Source: Reyranella sp.
GTDB lineage: Bacteria; Pseudomonadota; Alphaproteobacteria; Reyranellales; Reyranellaceae
Assembly (NCBI GenBank): GCA_004296815.1
Contig: SCVT01000397.1
Location: 1 to 20,455 of the forward strand
Length of the DNA: 20,455 bases
Direction: 5' to 3'
Translations under genes and position numbers: made by a program
Part shown: one piece after another, positions 1 through 6,748 of the stretch
How positions within the stretch are numbered: the stretch's first letter is position 1
Layout: each line of letters begins with the position of its first letter
The notes under the pieces: model-generated
Seen by the model: the letters and a program-made list of their open reading frames with translations, nothing else
Databases searched by the model: none
What the model was told of the DNA's origin: nothing

Positions 1-1
1 C

Positions 2-652
2 GAGGTGTTCGGCTCGCTGGGGCCATCGGGCAAGTTCACGGAGACGACGCCTTATGCGCCCAACTCCCCCTACTCCGCGAGCAAGGCCGCGTCCGACCAT
101 CTGGTGCGCGCCTGGCATCACACCTATGGCCTGCCGACACTCGCCACCAACTGCTCGAATAATTATGGCCCCTACCATTTCCCCGAGAAGCTGATCCCGC
201 TGGTCATCATCCGCGCGCTGCGCGGCGAGAGCCTGCCGGTCTATGGCAAGGGTGAGAATGTGCGCGACTGGCTGCATGTCGAGGACCATGCCGAGGCACT
301 GACCCTGGTGCTGCGCAAGGGCCGTCCCGGCGAGACCTACAATGTCGGTGGCGACAGCGAACGCCGGAACATCGACGTGGTGCGCGGGATCTGCCGGCTG
401 CTCGACGAGATGCTGCCCAACAGCGCCAACCGGCCGCACGAGAAGCTGATTCAGTTCGTGACCGACCGTCCCGGTCACGACGCCCGCTATGCCATCGATG
501 CCGGCAAGATCACGACCGAGCTGGGCTGGCGGCCGCGCCACGACTTCGACACCGGCCTGCGCGACACGGTCCGTTGGTTCCTCGAAAATCGCGGCTGGTG
601 GGAGCGCGTCATGAGCGGCGCCTATCGCGGCGAACGGCTGGGGCTGGGCTAG
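2..652 (+). CDS. rfbB: dTDP-glucose 4,6-dehydratase, C-terminal part (5' truncated by window)
   Basis: The frame is already open at the window edge, so the first codons (EVFGSLG) are the middle of the protein. This extended-SDR enzyme converts dTDP-glucose to dTDP-4-keto-6-deoxyglucose, the common precursor of rhamnose and of 3-amino-3,6-dideoxyhexoses. Visible hallmarks are the catalytic YSASK motif (Tyr and Lys about 22 and 26 residues in), the substrate-binding [17 protein letters not shown] segment, and the [14 protein letters not shown] and [10 protein letters not shown] motifs. About 130-140 N-terminal residues, including the NAD-binding glycine motif, lie outside. The protein ends in a normal place, so it looks intact at this end. 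The FdtA/FdtB-type genes at 1065-2593 would use its product, but they are on the opposite strand. The family call is firm. Which final sugar it serves is inferred. Confidence 0.95.
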   Translation, partial: EVFGSLGPSGKFTETTPYAPNSPYSASKAASDHLVRAWHHTYGLPTLATNCSNNYGPYHFPEKLIPLVIIRALRGESLPVYGKGENVRDWLHVEDHAEALTLVLRKGRPGETYNVGGDSERRNIDVVRGICRLLDEMLPNSANRPHEKLIQFVTDRPGHDARYAIDAGKITTELGWRPRHDFDTGLRDTVRWFLENRGWWERVMSGAYRGERLGLG

Positions 653-706
653 CGCAATCCGGCAAAATCGAGGCGGCCGGAACCTTGAGGTAGGCCTCCG
701 AGTTAG

Positions 707-724
707 CTCCTTCAGCAGAAGGAG
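707..724 (+). promoter_or_regulatory. Hairpin sequestering the ribosome-binding site of the lipoprotein gene
   Basis: CTCCTTC (707-713), loop AGCA (714-717) and GAAGGAG (718-724) form a perfect 7-bp stem with a 4-base loop. The right arm is the AAGGAG ribosome-binding site of the ATG at 732, so in the RNA it would be fully paired. This resembles the geometry of simple RNA thermometers or translational switches. The pairing is seen directly; the regulatory role is inferred. Confidence 0.5.
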
Positions 725-731
725 ATTCGCC

Positions 732-1058
732 ATGAGACCTGTCACCCGCATCGCGATGGTGGCGGCGTTCGCCTCGGCTCTCGGCGCGTGCGCCTCCGAT
801 CCATACTACTCGCAGAACCGGTACCGAACCGGTTACGGCCCGAACTACGCCTACTCGTACCAGCAGCCGGCCTACGCCTACTCACAGCCGGCCTACTACT
901 CGTCCGGACCGGCCTACCGCACGACGACGTACACGACCTATTCCCAGCCCCAGCCGCAGGTCTACTACTCGCCGCAGCGCAGCAGCTACGACGGCTACTG
1001 GGACTATCAGCGCAACTACAGGGGCATCGGTGCGAGCCCCGAATTCAGCCGGATGTAG
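732..1058 (+). CDS. Tyrosine-rich small lipoprotein of unknown function
   Basis: A 108-residue protein. Residues 1-20 form a lipoprotein signal peptide: a charged start (MRPVTR), a hydrophobic core, and lipobox LGAC with Cys20 as the likely lipidated residue. Ala at +2 predicts outer-membrane sorting by the classical rule. The mature part is low-complexity, with 20 tyrosines in about 89 residues and repeated PAY units (QPAYAY, QPAYY, GPAY). The ATG at 732 has a strong AAGGAG seven bases upstream. Such proteins are common in alphaproteobacteria as envelope-associated hypotheticals, and no enzymatic motif is visible. It sits between nucleotide-sugar genes and could relate to the envelope, but that is only proximity. 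A second open frame overlapping it from 788 is a high-GC shadow. The gene is likely real because of the signal peptide and ribosome-binding site. Its function is unknown. Confidence 0.75.
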   Translation: MRPVTRIAMVAAFASALGACASDPYYSQNRYRTGYGPNYAYSYQQPAYAYSQPAYYSSGPAYRTTTYTTYSQPQPQVYYSPQRSSYDGYWDYQRNYRGIGASPEFSRM

Positions 1059-1059
1059 C

Positions 1060-1073
1060 CTGAGCTAGCTCAG
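1060..1073. repeat. 14-bp perfect palindrome at a convergent gene end
   Basis: CTGAGCTAGCTCAG is its own reverse complement. It spans the stop codon of the aminotransferase (1065-1067) and lies just after the lipoprotein stop. It could fold into a 5-bp stem with a CTAG loop and act as a weak bidirectional terminator. There is no T-run on either side, so the terminator call is tentative. Confidence 0.3.
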
Positions 1074-2165
1074 AACCGAACGAATGGCCGAGGCGACCTC
1101 ATCGACCGCCTCGGCGGGCATGTGCGGGCCCATCGGTAGGCTCAGCACCGTCTCCGCCAGTTCCTCGGCAAGGGGGAAGCTGCCCTTGCCCTGTTTCAGG
1201 TCGGCATAGGCCTCCTGCAGATGCGGCGGGATGGGATAGTGGATCAGCGATCCGATTCCCGCCTTCTCCAAAGCCTTCACGACATCGGCGCGGCGTTTAG
1301 TGCGCACGACGTAGAGATGCCACACCGGCTCCGCCCATTGCGGCACCCGCGGCAGGCCGAGGCCGGGAATGCCCGCGAGCTTGTCGTCGTAGCGTGCGGC
1401 GATCAGACGACGGCGTTCGTTCCAGGCGTCGAGCCGCGGCAGCTTCGCTCGCAGGAACGCCGCCTGAAGCTCGTCGAGCCGCGAATTGAAGCCGCGCTCC
1501 AGGTTCACGTACTTCACCTTGCTGCCGTAGTTGCGCATCGTGCGCAGCCGCTCGGCGATCTTGGGATCGTCCGTCGTCACCGCGCCGCCGTCGCCGAACG
1601 CGCCGATGTTCTTGCTGGGAAAGAAGCTGTGTGCGCCGGCGTCACCCAGCGAGCCGACGCGACGCCCACGCACCTTCGCACCCTGCGCCTGCGCCACGTC
1701 CTCGATCACCCGGATGCCGCGCTTGGCCGCGAGCGCCACGATCGCATCCATGTCGGCCGGTTCGCCATAGAGATGCACCGGCATGATCGCCTTGGTCCTG
1801 GGCGTCAACGCGGCCTCGATACGTTCGGGATCGATGTTCGGGCCGGCGGGCGTCGGCTCGACCGGCACGACTGTAGCGCCGACCGCCGTCACCGCGAGCC
1901 AGGTGGCGATGTAGGTGTTGGACGGCACGATGACCTCGTCGCCAGGCCCGATGTCCCAGGCCCGCAGCACCATCTCCAGCGCCTCGAGACCGTTCGCCAG
2001 GCCGACACAATGCTTGGTGCCGCAGAAGGCGGCGTACTCAGCCTCGAAGGCCTCGACCTCCTTGCCGAGGACGAACCAGCCGGACTCCATGACGCGGTGG
2101 TAGGCCGCGTCGAGCTCGGGCTTCAGCTCGGCATAGACCGACTTCATGTCGAGAAAGGGAATCAT
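1065..2165 (-). CDS. fdtB: dTDP-3-keto-sugar aminotransferase, DegT/DnrJ/EryC1 family (FdtB/QdtB-like)
   Basis: A 366-residue PLP-dependent sugar aminotransferase, the usual family length. The start MIPFLDMKSVYAEL matches FdtB/QdtB proteins, which transfer an amino group from glutamate to C3 of a dTDP-3-keto-6-deoxyhexose. Visible features are the NGLEAL cofactor-phosphate region (58-63), VIED with Asp156 contacting the pyridine nitrogen, and SFFPSKNIGAFGDGGA with Lys185 as the Schiff-base lysine. GFNSRLDELQAA is the family substrate loop. Its start codon overlaps the stop of the ketoisomerase gene by four bases (ATGA, 2162-2165), indicating translational coupling; the two are consecutive steps. 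It is the last gene of the minus-strand unit. A QdtB (quinovose configuration) or another DegT specificity cannot be excluded. No acyltransferase for the third step is present here. Confidence 0.88.
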   Translation of the reverse strand: MIPFLDMKSVYAELKPELDAAYHRVMESGWFVLGKEVEAFEAEYAAFCGTKHCVGLANGLEALEMVLRAWDIGPGDEVIVPSNTYIATWLAVTAVGATVVPVEPTPAGPNIDPERIEAALTPRTKAIMPVHLYGEPADMDAIVALAAKRGIRVIEDVAQAQGAKVRGRRVGSLGDAGAHSFFPSKNIGAFGDGGAVTTDDPKIAERLRTMRNYGSKVKYVNLERGFNSRLDELQAAFLRAKLPRLDAWNERRRLIAARYDDKLAGIPGLGLPRVPQWAEPVWHLYVVRTKRRADVVKALEKAGIGSLIHYPIPPHLQEAYADLKQGKGSFPLAEELAETVLSLPMGPHMPAEAVDEVASAIRSVLS

Positions 2166-2593
2166 GCCGTCCTCGCCGTCGCTTCGCGCTTGAAGGCGTC
2201 GTAGTCGCGAAGGTACTCCGCCTCGTCGTAGTGCGTCGAGGCGATCACCAGGATCACGGTCTGCGGCGCAAAGTCCGTGAGCTCATGCCAGACATAGGGG
2301 GCGATGTGCAGCGCCCGCGACGGATCGTCGAGTGTCACGGTTTCTTTCACCCGCCCGTCGTCGAGATGGACCTTGCAGCCCCCGTTCAGCACGAGCGTGA
2401 CGAGGTGCGATTCGCGATGGCCGTGCCGGCCGCGCCACTGCCCCGGCGCGATGCCGTGCAGCCAGAACAGCCGCTTGGGCGTGAAGCCGAGCTTCTGGTC
2501 GAACTCCAGGAAGTTGACGTTGCCGCGCGCGTCGCTCGCGCCGGGAACGGCGATCCAGCGGCAGTCGCGGGACTTGAGATCGGGAGCGGTCAT
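2162..2593 (-). CDS. fdtA: dTDP-4-keto-6-deoxyhexose 3,4-ketoisomerase, cupin (FdtA/QdtA/WxcM-like)
   Basis: The chosen start gives 143 residues (MTAPDLKSRD...), matching the small single-cupin FdtA/QdtA family, which moves the keto group from C4 to C3 of dTDP-4-keto-6-deoxyglucose. The opening RGNVNFLEFDQKLGFTPKR and the cupin motif with His57 and His59 (RGRHGHRESH) fit the family, where a His-x-His pair is catalytic. HIAPYVWHELTDF (96-108) is the second cupin strand. The longer open frame back to 2836 is not used: it would overlap the EamA gene heavily, whereas the ATG at 2593 overlaps the EamA stop by exactly four bases (ATGA). Product and order match the next gene, a sugar aminotransferase. 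Whether the C4 product is galacto (FdtA) or gluco (QdtA) cannot be told from sequence by eye. Confidence 0.87.
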   Translation of the reverse strand: MTAPDLKSRDCRWIAVPGASDARGNVNFLEFDQKLGFTPKRLFWLHGIAPGQWRGRHGHRESHLVTLVLNGGCKVHLDDGRVKETVTLDDPSRALHIAPYVWHELTDFAPQTVILVIASTHYDEAEYLRDYDAFKREATARTA

Positions 2594-3510
2594 GATTGCA
2601 TTGCCCGTAGCTTGCGCCATTGCATGTACACCACACCGCTCAACGCCACGAGGCCGCCCACGATCTGGTACGCGTTCGGCATGAAGCCATACGCCATTGA
2701 CCACAATACGGCGAAAAACGGCACCAGATTGACCCAAAGCGACGCCACCGCCACGCCGAGCCGGCTGGCGCCCACGTTCCAGAAGTAGCCGCCGAAACCG
2801 CTGGCGAACAGCGCCACCAGCAGGAGCTGCGTCCACGCCCAGCCGTCCGAGACGGCGAAGGGCGAGCGCGTCCAGCCGAGGCCGACCAGCACAGCGGACG
2901 CCAGCAGCAGCCAGCCCATCGCGGACAGCGAGGCGACGTAGGTGCGATGGAGCTGGCTCGCCCTATCGAACCAGGCTTGTGCCTTGAGGCTGTAAATCGT
3001 CCACAGCACGTTGGAGCCCAGCACCACAAACTCGCCGCCGCCCAGCGTGACGCGGCCCTGCCCGAGCAGGCTGCCGGACACCAGGATGCCGCCACCGAGC
3101 AGAGTGAGCGCCAATGCCACGCCGAACCCCGGATCGAACCGTTGCCCCGTCATCGCGCGGAAGGTGACCGCAGCGACCAGCGGACCCGCCACCTGGATCG
3201 CCGCGGCCGAGATCGGATTGCTGAACTGGATACCGAGCGTATAGAGGCAGAAGAAGCCGCCCATCATCAGCCCGAGCAGCAGGAAGCGCTTCAGCCCGAC
3301 GTCGACGCGCAGGCTGCGCACGCCTTCCACGGCAAACAGCAGGACACCGAGCACGACCGTCGCGGATGCCGTCCGGATCGCCGACATCGGGATCAGGTCG
3401 AAATGCTCGAGCATCACCTTGGAGACGGGCACATTGGCGCCCCAGCTCGCGCCCACGAACACCATGGCGGCGAAGGCACCGAGCATGTGACGCCGATCGC
3501 GTACCGTCAT
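2590..3510 (-). CDS. EamA/DMT-family transporter (first of tandem pair by position)
   Basis: A 306-residue integral membrane protein of the drug/metabolite transporter superfamily. It has about ten hydrophobic segments arranged as two EamA repeats (roughly residues 12-140 and 155-300). The start region (MVFVGASWGANVPVSKVML) carries the W-G-x-N-x-P pattern typical of the first helix. ATG 3510 overlaps the stop of the neighbouring EamA gene by four bases (ATGA). Its own stop overlaps the ketoisomerase start in the same way, so it is embedded in the operon. The substrate is unknown. EamA members export amino acids, nucleosides, sugars or lipid-linked carriers, and the two tandem genes may form one heteromeric exporter. 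The identical 306-residue length of the pair suggests local duplication followed by strong divergence. Confidence 0.85.
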   Translation of the reverse strand: MTVRDRRHMLGAFAAMVFVGASWGANVPVSKVMLEHFDLIPMSAIRTASATVVLGVLLFAVEGVRSLRVDVGLKRFLLLGLMMGGFFCLYTLGIQFSNPISAAAIQVAGPLVAAVTFRAMTGQRFDPGFGVALALTLLGGGILVSGSLLGQGRVTLGGGEFVVLGSNVLWTIYSLKAQAWFDRASQLHRTYVASLSAMGWLLLASAVLVGLGWTRSPFAVSDGWAWTQLLLVALFASGFGGYFWNVGASRLGVAVASLWVNLVPFFAVLWSMAYGFMPNAYQIVGGLVALSGVVYMQWRKLRAMQS

Positions 3511-4427
3511 CGTCGTGCCGATCGCATCTGCCGAATCTGGTGCTGCGCGATCCCGCCCAGCACGACGACACCACCTGCGACCTGCAGCCAGCTCGGCTCG
3601 CGGCCCATCAGCGCGGCCAGTCCGATGGCGAAGACCGGTGCGGAGTTGGAGAACAGGGACGCCACAGGGACGCCGACCAGCGAGACGCCGGTGTTCCAGA
3701 GCAGCACGGCGACCGCTACACCCAGCACGCCGATCCAGACGACCATGCCCAGCTCCAGCGTGGTCGGCGCACGTGTCGGCCAGGTTATTCCGCCGGCCGC
3801 CCAGACTCCCGCGACCACGAAGCCCAGCAGGATGCTGGCGACGGTCGAGGTGAGGGCCGAAAGCGCGACCTGGCCGCGATCGGACAGCCATTGCTGGGCA
3901 CGGATCGAGTACCAGCTCCAGCAAAACTGGGCGACGATCAGCAGCGCCTCGCCGCCCTCAAGTCGGTAGGCACCCGGCGTCCGGCCGGGCGTGCCTATCA
4001 CCACCACGATACCGCCCGCGACGACAATCGACAGCGTGAGGAAGAAGCCCGGCGGGGTCGTCGAGCCCAGCATGAGGCGCGACAGGATGGTCGCCCAGAT
4101 CGGGCCGCACATCAGCACGATCGCCGCCGTGGCGGGATGGGAGTGCGCGACGCCGAACGTGTAGAGCACCGAGAAGGCCGACATCGCCGCGCCGAGGCGC
4201 AGCAGCCGTTGCCAGTTGATCGGCCGCGGCGATGCCGCGGGCGGTGTGCTCCACCACACGGCGAGCCACAGGACCGGCAGACCGAGGATGTAGCGCGACC
4301 ACGACAGCAGCCACTTGTCGTAGTGCTCGGCGAGCGCGCCCAGGACCGGGATCATCGAGCCCCAGATCAGGGCCGCGAACAGGAGCACGAGGGTGGCGCG
4401 TTTCAGCGCGCCGGCGGACGGGGCCAT
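3507..4427 (-). CDS. EamA/DMT-family transporter (second of tandem pair)
   Basis: A 306-residue inner-membrane protein with two EamA repeats and about ten transmembrane helices. The N-terminus LVLLFAALIWGSMIPVLGAL (about residues 12-31) is a typical first helix with the W-G-S signature. LFSNSAPVFAIGLAALMGREP in the last third matches the conserved N-x-x-P-x-x-A-x-x-x-A pattern of the C-terminal repeat, preceding the final helix. The start at 4427 leaves a 12-base gap to folB and has a weak ribosome-binding site, as expected for a re-initiating internal operon gene. Its stop overlaps the next EamA start (ATGA, 3507-3510). Divergent paralogues in one transcript suggest either a heterodimer or separate substrates. 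The family call is solid; the transported compound is unknown. Confidence 0.86.
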   Translation of the reverse strand: MAPSAGALKRATLVLLFAALIWGSMIPVLGALAEHYDKWLLSWSRYILGLPVLWLAVWWSTPPAASPRPINWQRLLRLGAAMSAFSVLYTFGVAHSHPATAAIVLMCGPIWATILSRLMLGSTTPPGFFLTLSIVVAGGIVVVIGTPGRTPGAYRLEGGEALLIVAQFCWSWYSIRAQQWLSDRGQVALSALTSTVASILLGFVVAGVWAAGGITWPTRAPTTLELGMVVWIGVLGVAVAVLLWNTGVSLVGVPVASLFSNSAPVFAIGLAALMGREPSWLQVAGGVVVLGGIAQHQIRQMRSARR

Positions 4428-4439
4428 CGCGTCAGAGGC

Positions 4440-4817
4440 TCAGAAGGACGAACGACGGCGCACCGCCTCGTAGCCGACACGGCAATCCTTGTAGACGTCG
4501 GGCTTCTCGGTCGAGACGCGCGCCTCGACGACGCCAGGCTGCGACAGGCAGAGGTCGAGGATCGCCTCGACCAGCGTCTCCTGCAGGTTGAAGTGGCGGC
4601 TCTTGGCCAGCGCCACGATGCCATCGTGCACGACATCGTAGTTCAGCACGTTGGCGATCCGGTCGCCGTGCGCGGCCGCCGCCGGCTCGAGCAGCAGGTC
4701 GACGTTCACGACCACGGTCTGCGGGCCTTCCTTTTCGAAATCGTGGATGCCGATCGAGACCTGCAGTCGGAAGTCACGGATGAAGATTCGCCGCTCGGAA
4801 TGCTGAGCCATGGTCAT
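4440..4817 (-). CDS. folB: Dihydroneopterin aldolase FolB
   Basis: A 125-residue protein, the normal length for FolB, which cleaves 7,8-dihydroneopterin to 6-hydroxymethyl-dihydropterin and glycolaldehyde in folate synthesis. Supporting motifs are SIGIHDFEKEGPQTVVVNVDL (residues 21-41, containing the substrate-binding Glu region), NYDVVHDGIVAL (59-70), NLQETLVEAI (77-86, pterin-anchoring Glu) and EKPDV (104-108) with Lys105 equivalent to the catalytic KP lysine. The ATG at 4817 overlaps the upstream reductase stop by four bases (ATGA); a second in-frame ATG lies at 4811. The A/G-rich codons for the lysine tail of the reductase lie where the ribosome-binding site should be and probably serve as one. 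Its pairing with a FolM-like reductase makes a pterin module at the head of the operon. Confidence 0.93.
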   Translation of the reverse strand: MTMAQHSERRIFIRDFRLQVSIGIHDFEKEGPQTVVVNVDLLLEPAAAAHGDRIANVLNYDVVHDGIVALAKSRHFNLQETLVEAILDLCLSQPGVVEARVSTEKPDVYKDCRVGYEAVRRRSSF

Positions 4818-5575
4818 TTCTTCTTTTTCTTGTCGAAGGCGATATCGCGCGGTCGCCCGGTCAGGTGCTCACCGCTGTCAACGATCAGCGTGTCGCCGGT
4901 GAAGCTTGGCGTCGCCACGATGAAGCGGAGCGCACGCACCAGGTCCTCGGTCTGCACGCCTACCCCGAGCGGGTTGGCGGCGTGCTGCTCGGCGAAGCGG
5001 GCATCGGTCTGGCTGCCACTGCGCAGCGTCAGGCCGGGCGCGATGCCCGCGACGCGAATACGCGGCGCGAAGGACTGCGCCAGCAGCGTCGTCAGCCCCT
5101 GCAGGCCGATCTTGGACAGGGTGTAGTTCAGGAAGTCGGGATTCAGATTGAAGAGCTTCTGGTCGAGGACATTGACGATCAGCCCCTTCGCACCGTCCGG
5201 AAGCTGCCGCGCCAGCGCCTGCGAAAGCAGCAGCGGCGCGCGCAGGTTGATCGCCATGTGCAGGTCGAAGTCGGCCGCCGTCGCCGTCGGTGCCCTGTCG
5301 AGCTTGAAGAGCGAGGCGTTGTTCACCAAGCAGGTGAGCCGCACGCCCCTCGTCCGGCACTTGCCGACGAGGGCTTCGGCCTGGCGCGCCGAGGAGAGGT
5401 CGGCACGCACCGCGACCGCCTTGCCACCCGCCTTGCGGATGGCGGCCACCGTGTCGCGGGCGCCGGCGCCCGAGCGATTGTGATGCACGAAGACGAAGAA
5501 GCCGTCGGCCGCCAGCGCCATCGCCAGCGCACGGCCGATCCGCAACCCTGCCCCCGTGACCAACGCGCCTTCCAT
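4814..5575 (-). CDS. FolM/PTR1-like SDR pterin reductase
   Basis: A 253-residue short-chain dehydrogenase. It shows TGAGLRIGRA (7-16, cofactor glycine loop), HHNRS (31-35, NADPH-selecting), NNAS (85-88) and YxxxK at Tyr151/Lys155. Position 138, where classical SDRs have the catalytic serine 13 residues before the tyrosine, is aspartate (NVLDQK). Aspartate at this position is characteristic of the pteridine/dihydromonapterin reductase group (PTR1, FolM). With folB directly coupled downstream, reduction of dihydropterin or dihydrofolate is likely. The C-terminus ends in five lysines, which is unusual. ATG 5575 starts right at the Rossmann strand; an in-frame ATG at 5623 would add 16 residues but would come within a few bases of the divergent gene's start. 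It is the first gene of the minus-strand unit. Confidence 0.82.
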   Translation of the reverse strand: MEGALVTGAGLRIGRALAMALAADGFFVFVHHNRSGAGARDTVAAIRKAGGKAVAVRADLSSARQAEALVGKCRTRGVRLTCLVNNASLFKLDRAPTATAADFDLHMAINLRAPLLLSQALARQLPDGAKGLIVNVLDQKLFNLNPDFLNYTLSKIGLQGLTTLLAQSFAPRIRVAGIAPGLTLRSGSQTDARFAEQHAANPLGVGVQTEDLVRALRFIVATPSFTGDTLIVDSGEHLTGRPRDIAFDKKKKK

Positions 5576-5617
5576 GCTGCGACACCCGCCCTTGGTGACT
5601 GAAACGACGGCGGGTTC

Positions 5618-5629
5618 TAGCATGCGACC
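5618..5629 (+). promoter_or_regulatory. Candidate leaderless -10 element for the FAD oxidoreductase gene
   Basis: TAGCAT (5618-5623) lies six bases before the ATG at 5630, so a transcript starting about seven bases after the hexamer would begin at the start codon. No ribosome-binding site precedes the ATG. The -35 region is not convincing (TTGGTG at 5592 has a 20-base spacer). The same spacing recurs at 12445, 16082 (minus strand) and 16123. Confidence 0.4.
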
Positions 5630-6748
5630 ATGAGTTCGTCCCCGTTCGAAACCGTAGACTGCGTTGTCATCGGCGCAGGTGTCGTCGGCCTCGCCGTTGC
5701 CCGAGCCCTGGCCCTCGCCGGCCGCGACGTGATCGTGGTGGAGGCTGCCGAAGGCATCGGCACCGAGACCAGCTCGCGCAATTCCGAGGTCATCCACGCC
5801 GGGATCTACTATCCCAAGGGCAGCCTGATGGCGCGCGCCTGCGTCGCTGGCCGGCGCATGCTCTATGCCTATTGCGGCGAGCACGGCGTGCCGCACCTCA
5901 ACTGCGGCAAGCTGATCGTCGCGACCAACGACGCCGAGAGCGCCAAGCTCGCCGAGATCAAGGGACGCGCGGAGGCCAACGGCGTCGAAGGCATGCGCCT
6001 GCTGACGGCGGGCGAGGCGATGGCGATAGAGCCCAACCTCCAGTGCACCGCGGCGCTGCTCTCGCCCAGCACCGGCATCGTCGACAGCCACTCCTACATG
6101 CTGGCATTGCAGGGCGACGCCGAGGGACACGGCGCAATGTTCGCCTTCCACAGCCCGGTGAGGCAGGGCCGCGTCGTCGAGGGCGGGATCGAGATCGAGG
6201 TCGGCGGAACCGAGCCGATGAATCTGCGTTGCCGGCTTCTGGTCAATTCCGCGGGCCTGCATGCGCCGACCTTGGCGAAAAAAATCGCCGGCATGCCATC
6301 CGACCGCATCCCGACCGCGTACTACGCCAAAGGAAACTACTTCACCTTGACCGGTCGCTCGCCCTTCTCCCGCCTCATCTACCCTGTCCCCGTGCCGGGT
6401 GGGCTGGGCGTGCACATCACCGTGGACATGGGCGGCCAGGCGAAGTTCGGCCCCGACGTCGAGTGGATCGACGGCATCGACTACACGGTCGATCCGCACC
6501 GCGCCGACAAGTTCTACGCCGCGGTGCGCCGCTATTGGCCGGGCCTCAAGGACGGCGCGCTGCAGCCTGGTTATGCCGGCATCCGCCCCAAGACCGTGCC
6601 GCAGGGCGCGCCGGCGCAGGATTTCGTCATTCAGGGTCCCGCCGAGCACGGCGTGCCGGGTCTCATCAATCTCTTCGGCATCGAATCGCCCGGTCTCACC
6701 GCCTCGCTGGCGCTGGCCGAGCAGGTGCGCGACATCGCAACGACATGA
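5630..6748 (+). CDS. FAD-dependent oxidoreductase, L-2-hydroxyglutarate dehydrogenase/oxidase-like
   Basis: A 372-residue DAO-superfamily flavoprotein. It has [10 protein letters not shown] (13-22, dinucleotide-binding GxGxxG) ending in Glu38, which binds the ribose of FAD. Next comes the family-specific [19 protein letters not shown] (48-66), a hallmark of L2HGDH/LhgO proteins. YYAKGNYF and [10 protein letters not shown] further on also fit this group, as does a C-terminal [15 protein letters not shown]. Such enzymes oxidise L-2-hydroxyglutarate or a related 2-hydroxy acid to the 2-keto acid, passing electrons to quinone or oxygen. The gene is divergent from the pterin reductase with only 54 bases between starts. 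Its stop overlaps the next start (ATGA, 6745-6748), so the hydrolase is coupled. The exact substrate is inferred; a related hydroxy- or amino-acid oxidase is possible. Confidence 0.82.
   Translation: MSSSPFETVDCVVIGAGVVGLAVARALALAGRDVIVVEAAEGIGTETSSRNSEVIHAGIYYPKGSLMARACVAGRRMLYAYCGEHGVPHLNCGKLIVATNDAESAKLAEIKGRAEANGVEGMRLLTAGEAMAIEPNLQCTAALLSPSTGIVDSHSYMLALQGDAEGHGAMFAFHSPVRQGRVVEGGIEIEVGGTEPMNLRCRLLVNSAGLHAPTLAKKIAGMPSDRIPTAYYAKGNYFTLTGRSPFSRLIYPVPVPGGLGVHITVDMGGQAKFGPDVEWIDGIDYTVDPHRADKFYAAVRRYWPGLKDGALQPGYAGIRPKTVPQGAPAQDFVIQGPAEHGVPGLINLFGIESPGLTASLALAEQVRDIATT

Noticed and set aside
788..1063. A second frame overlapping the tyrosine-rich lipoprotein
   Set aside because: No ribosome-binding site, and a Leu/Arg-rich sequence as expected from a frame-shifted reading of tyrosine codons.
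3366..5126. A 586-codon plus-strand frame
   Set aside because: It is antisense to two EamA genes, folB and the reductase, and its Arg/Pro/Asp-rich composition is typical of shadow frames.
4814..6649. A 611-codon minus-strand frame extending the pterin reductase
   Set aside because: The upstream part is antisense to the FAD oxidoreductase and has no domain. The SDR begins cleanly at 5575.
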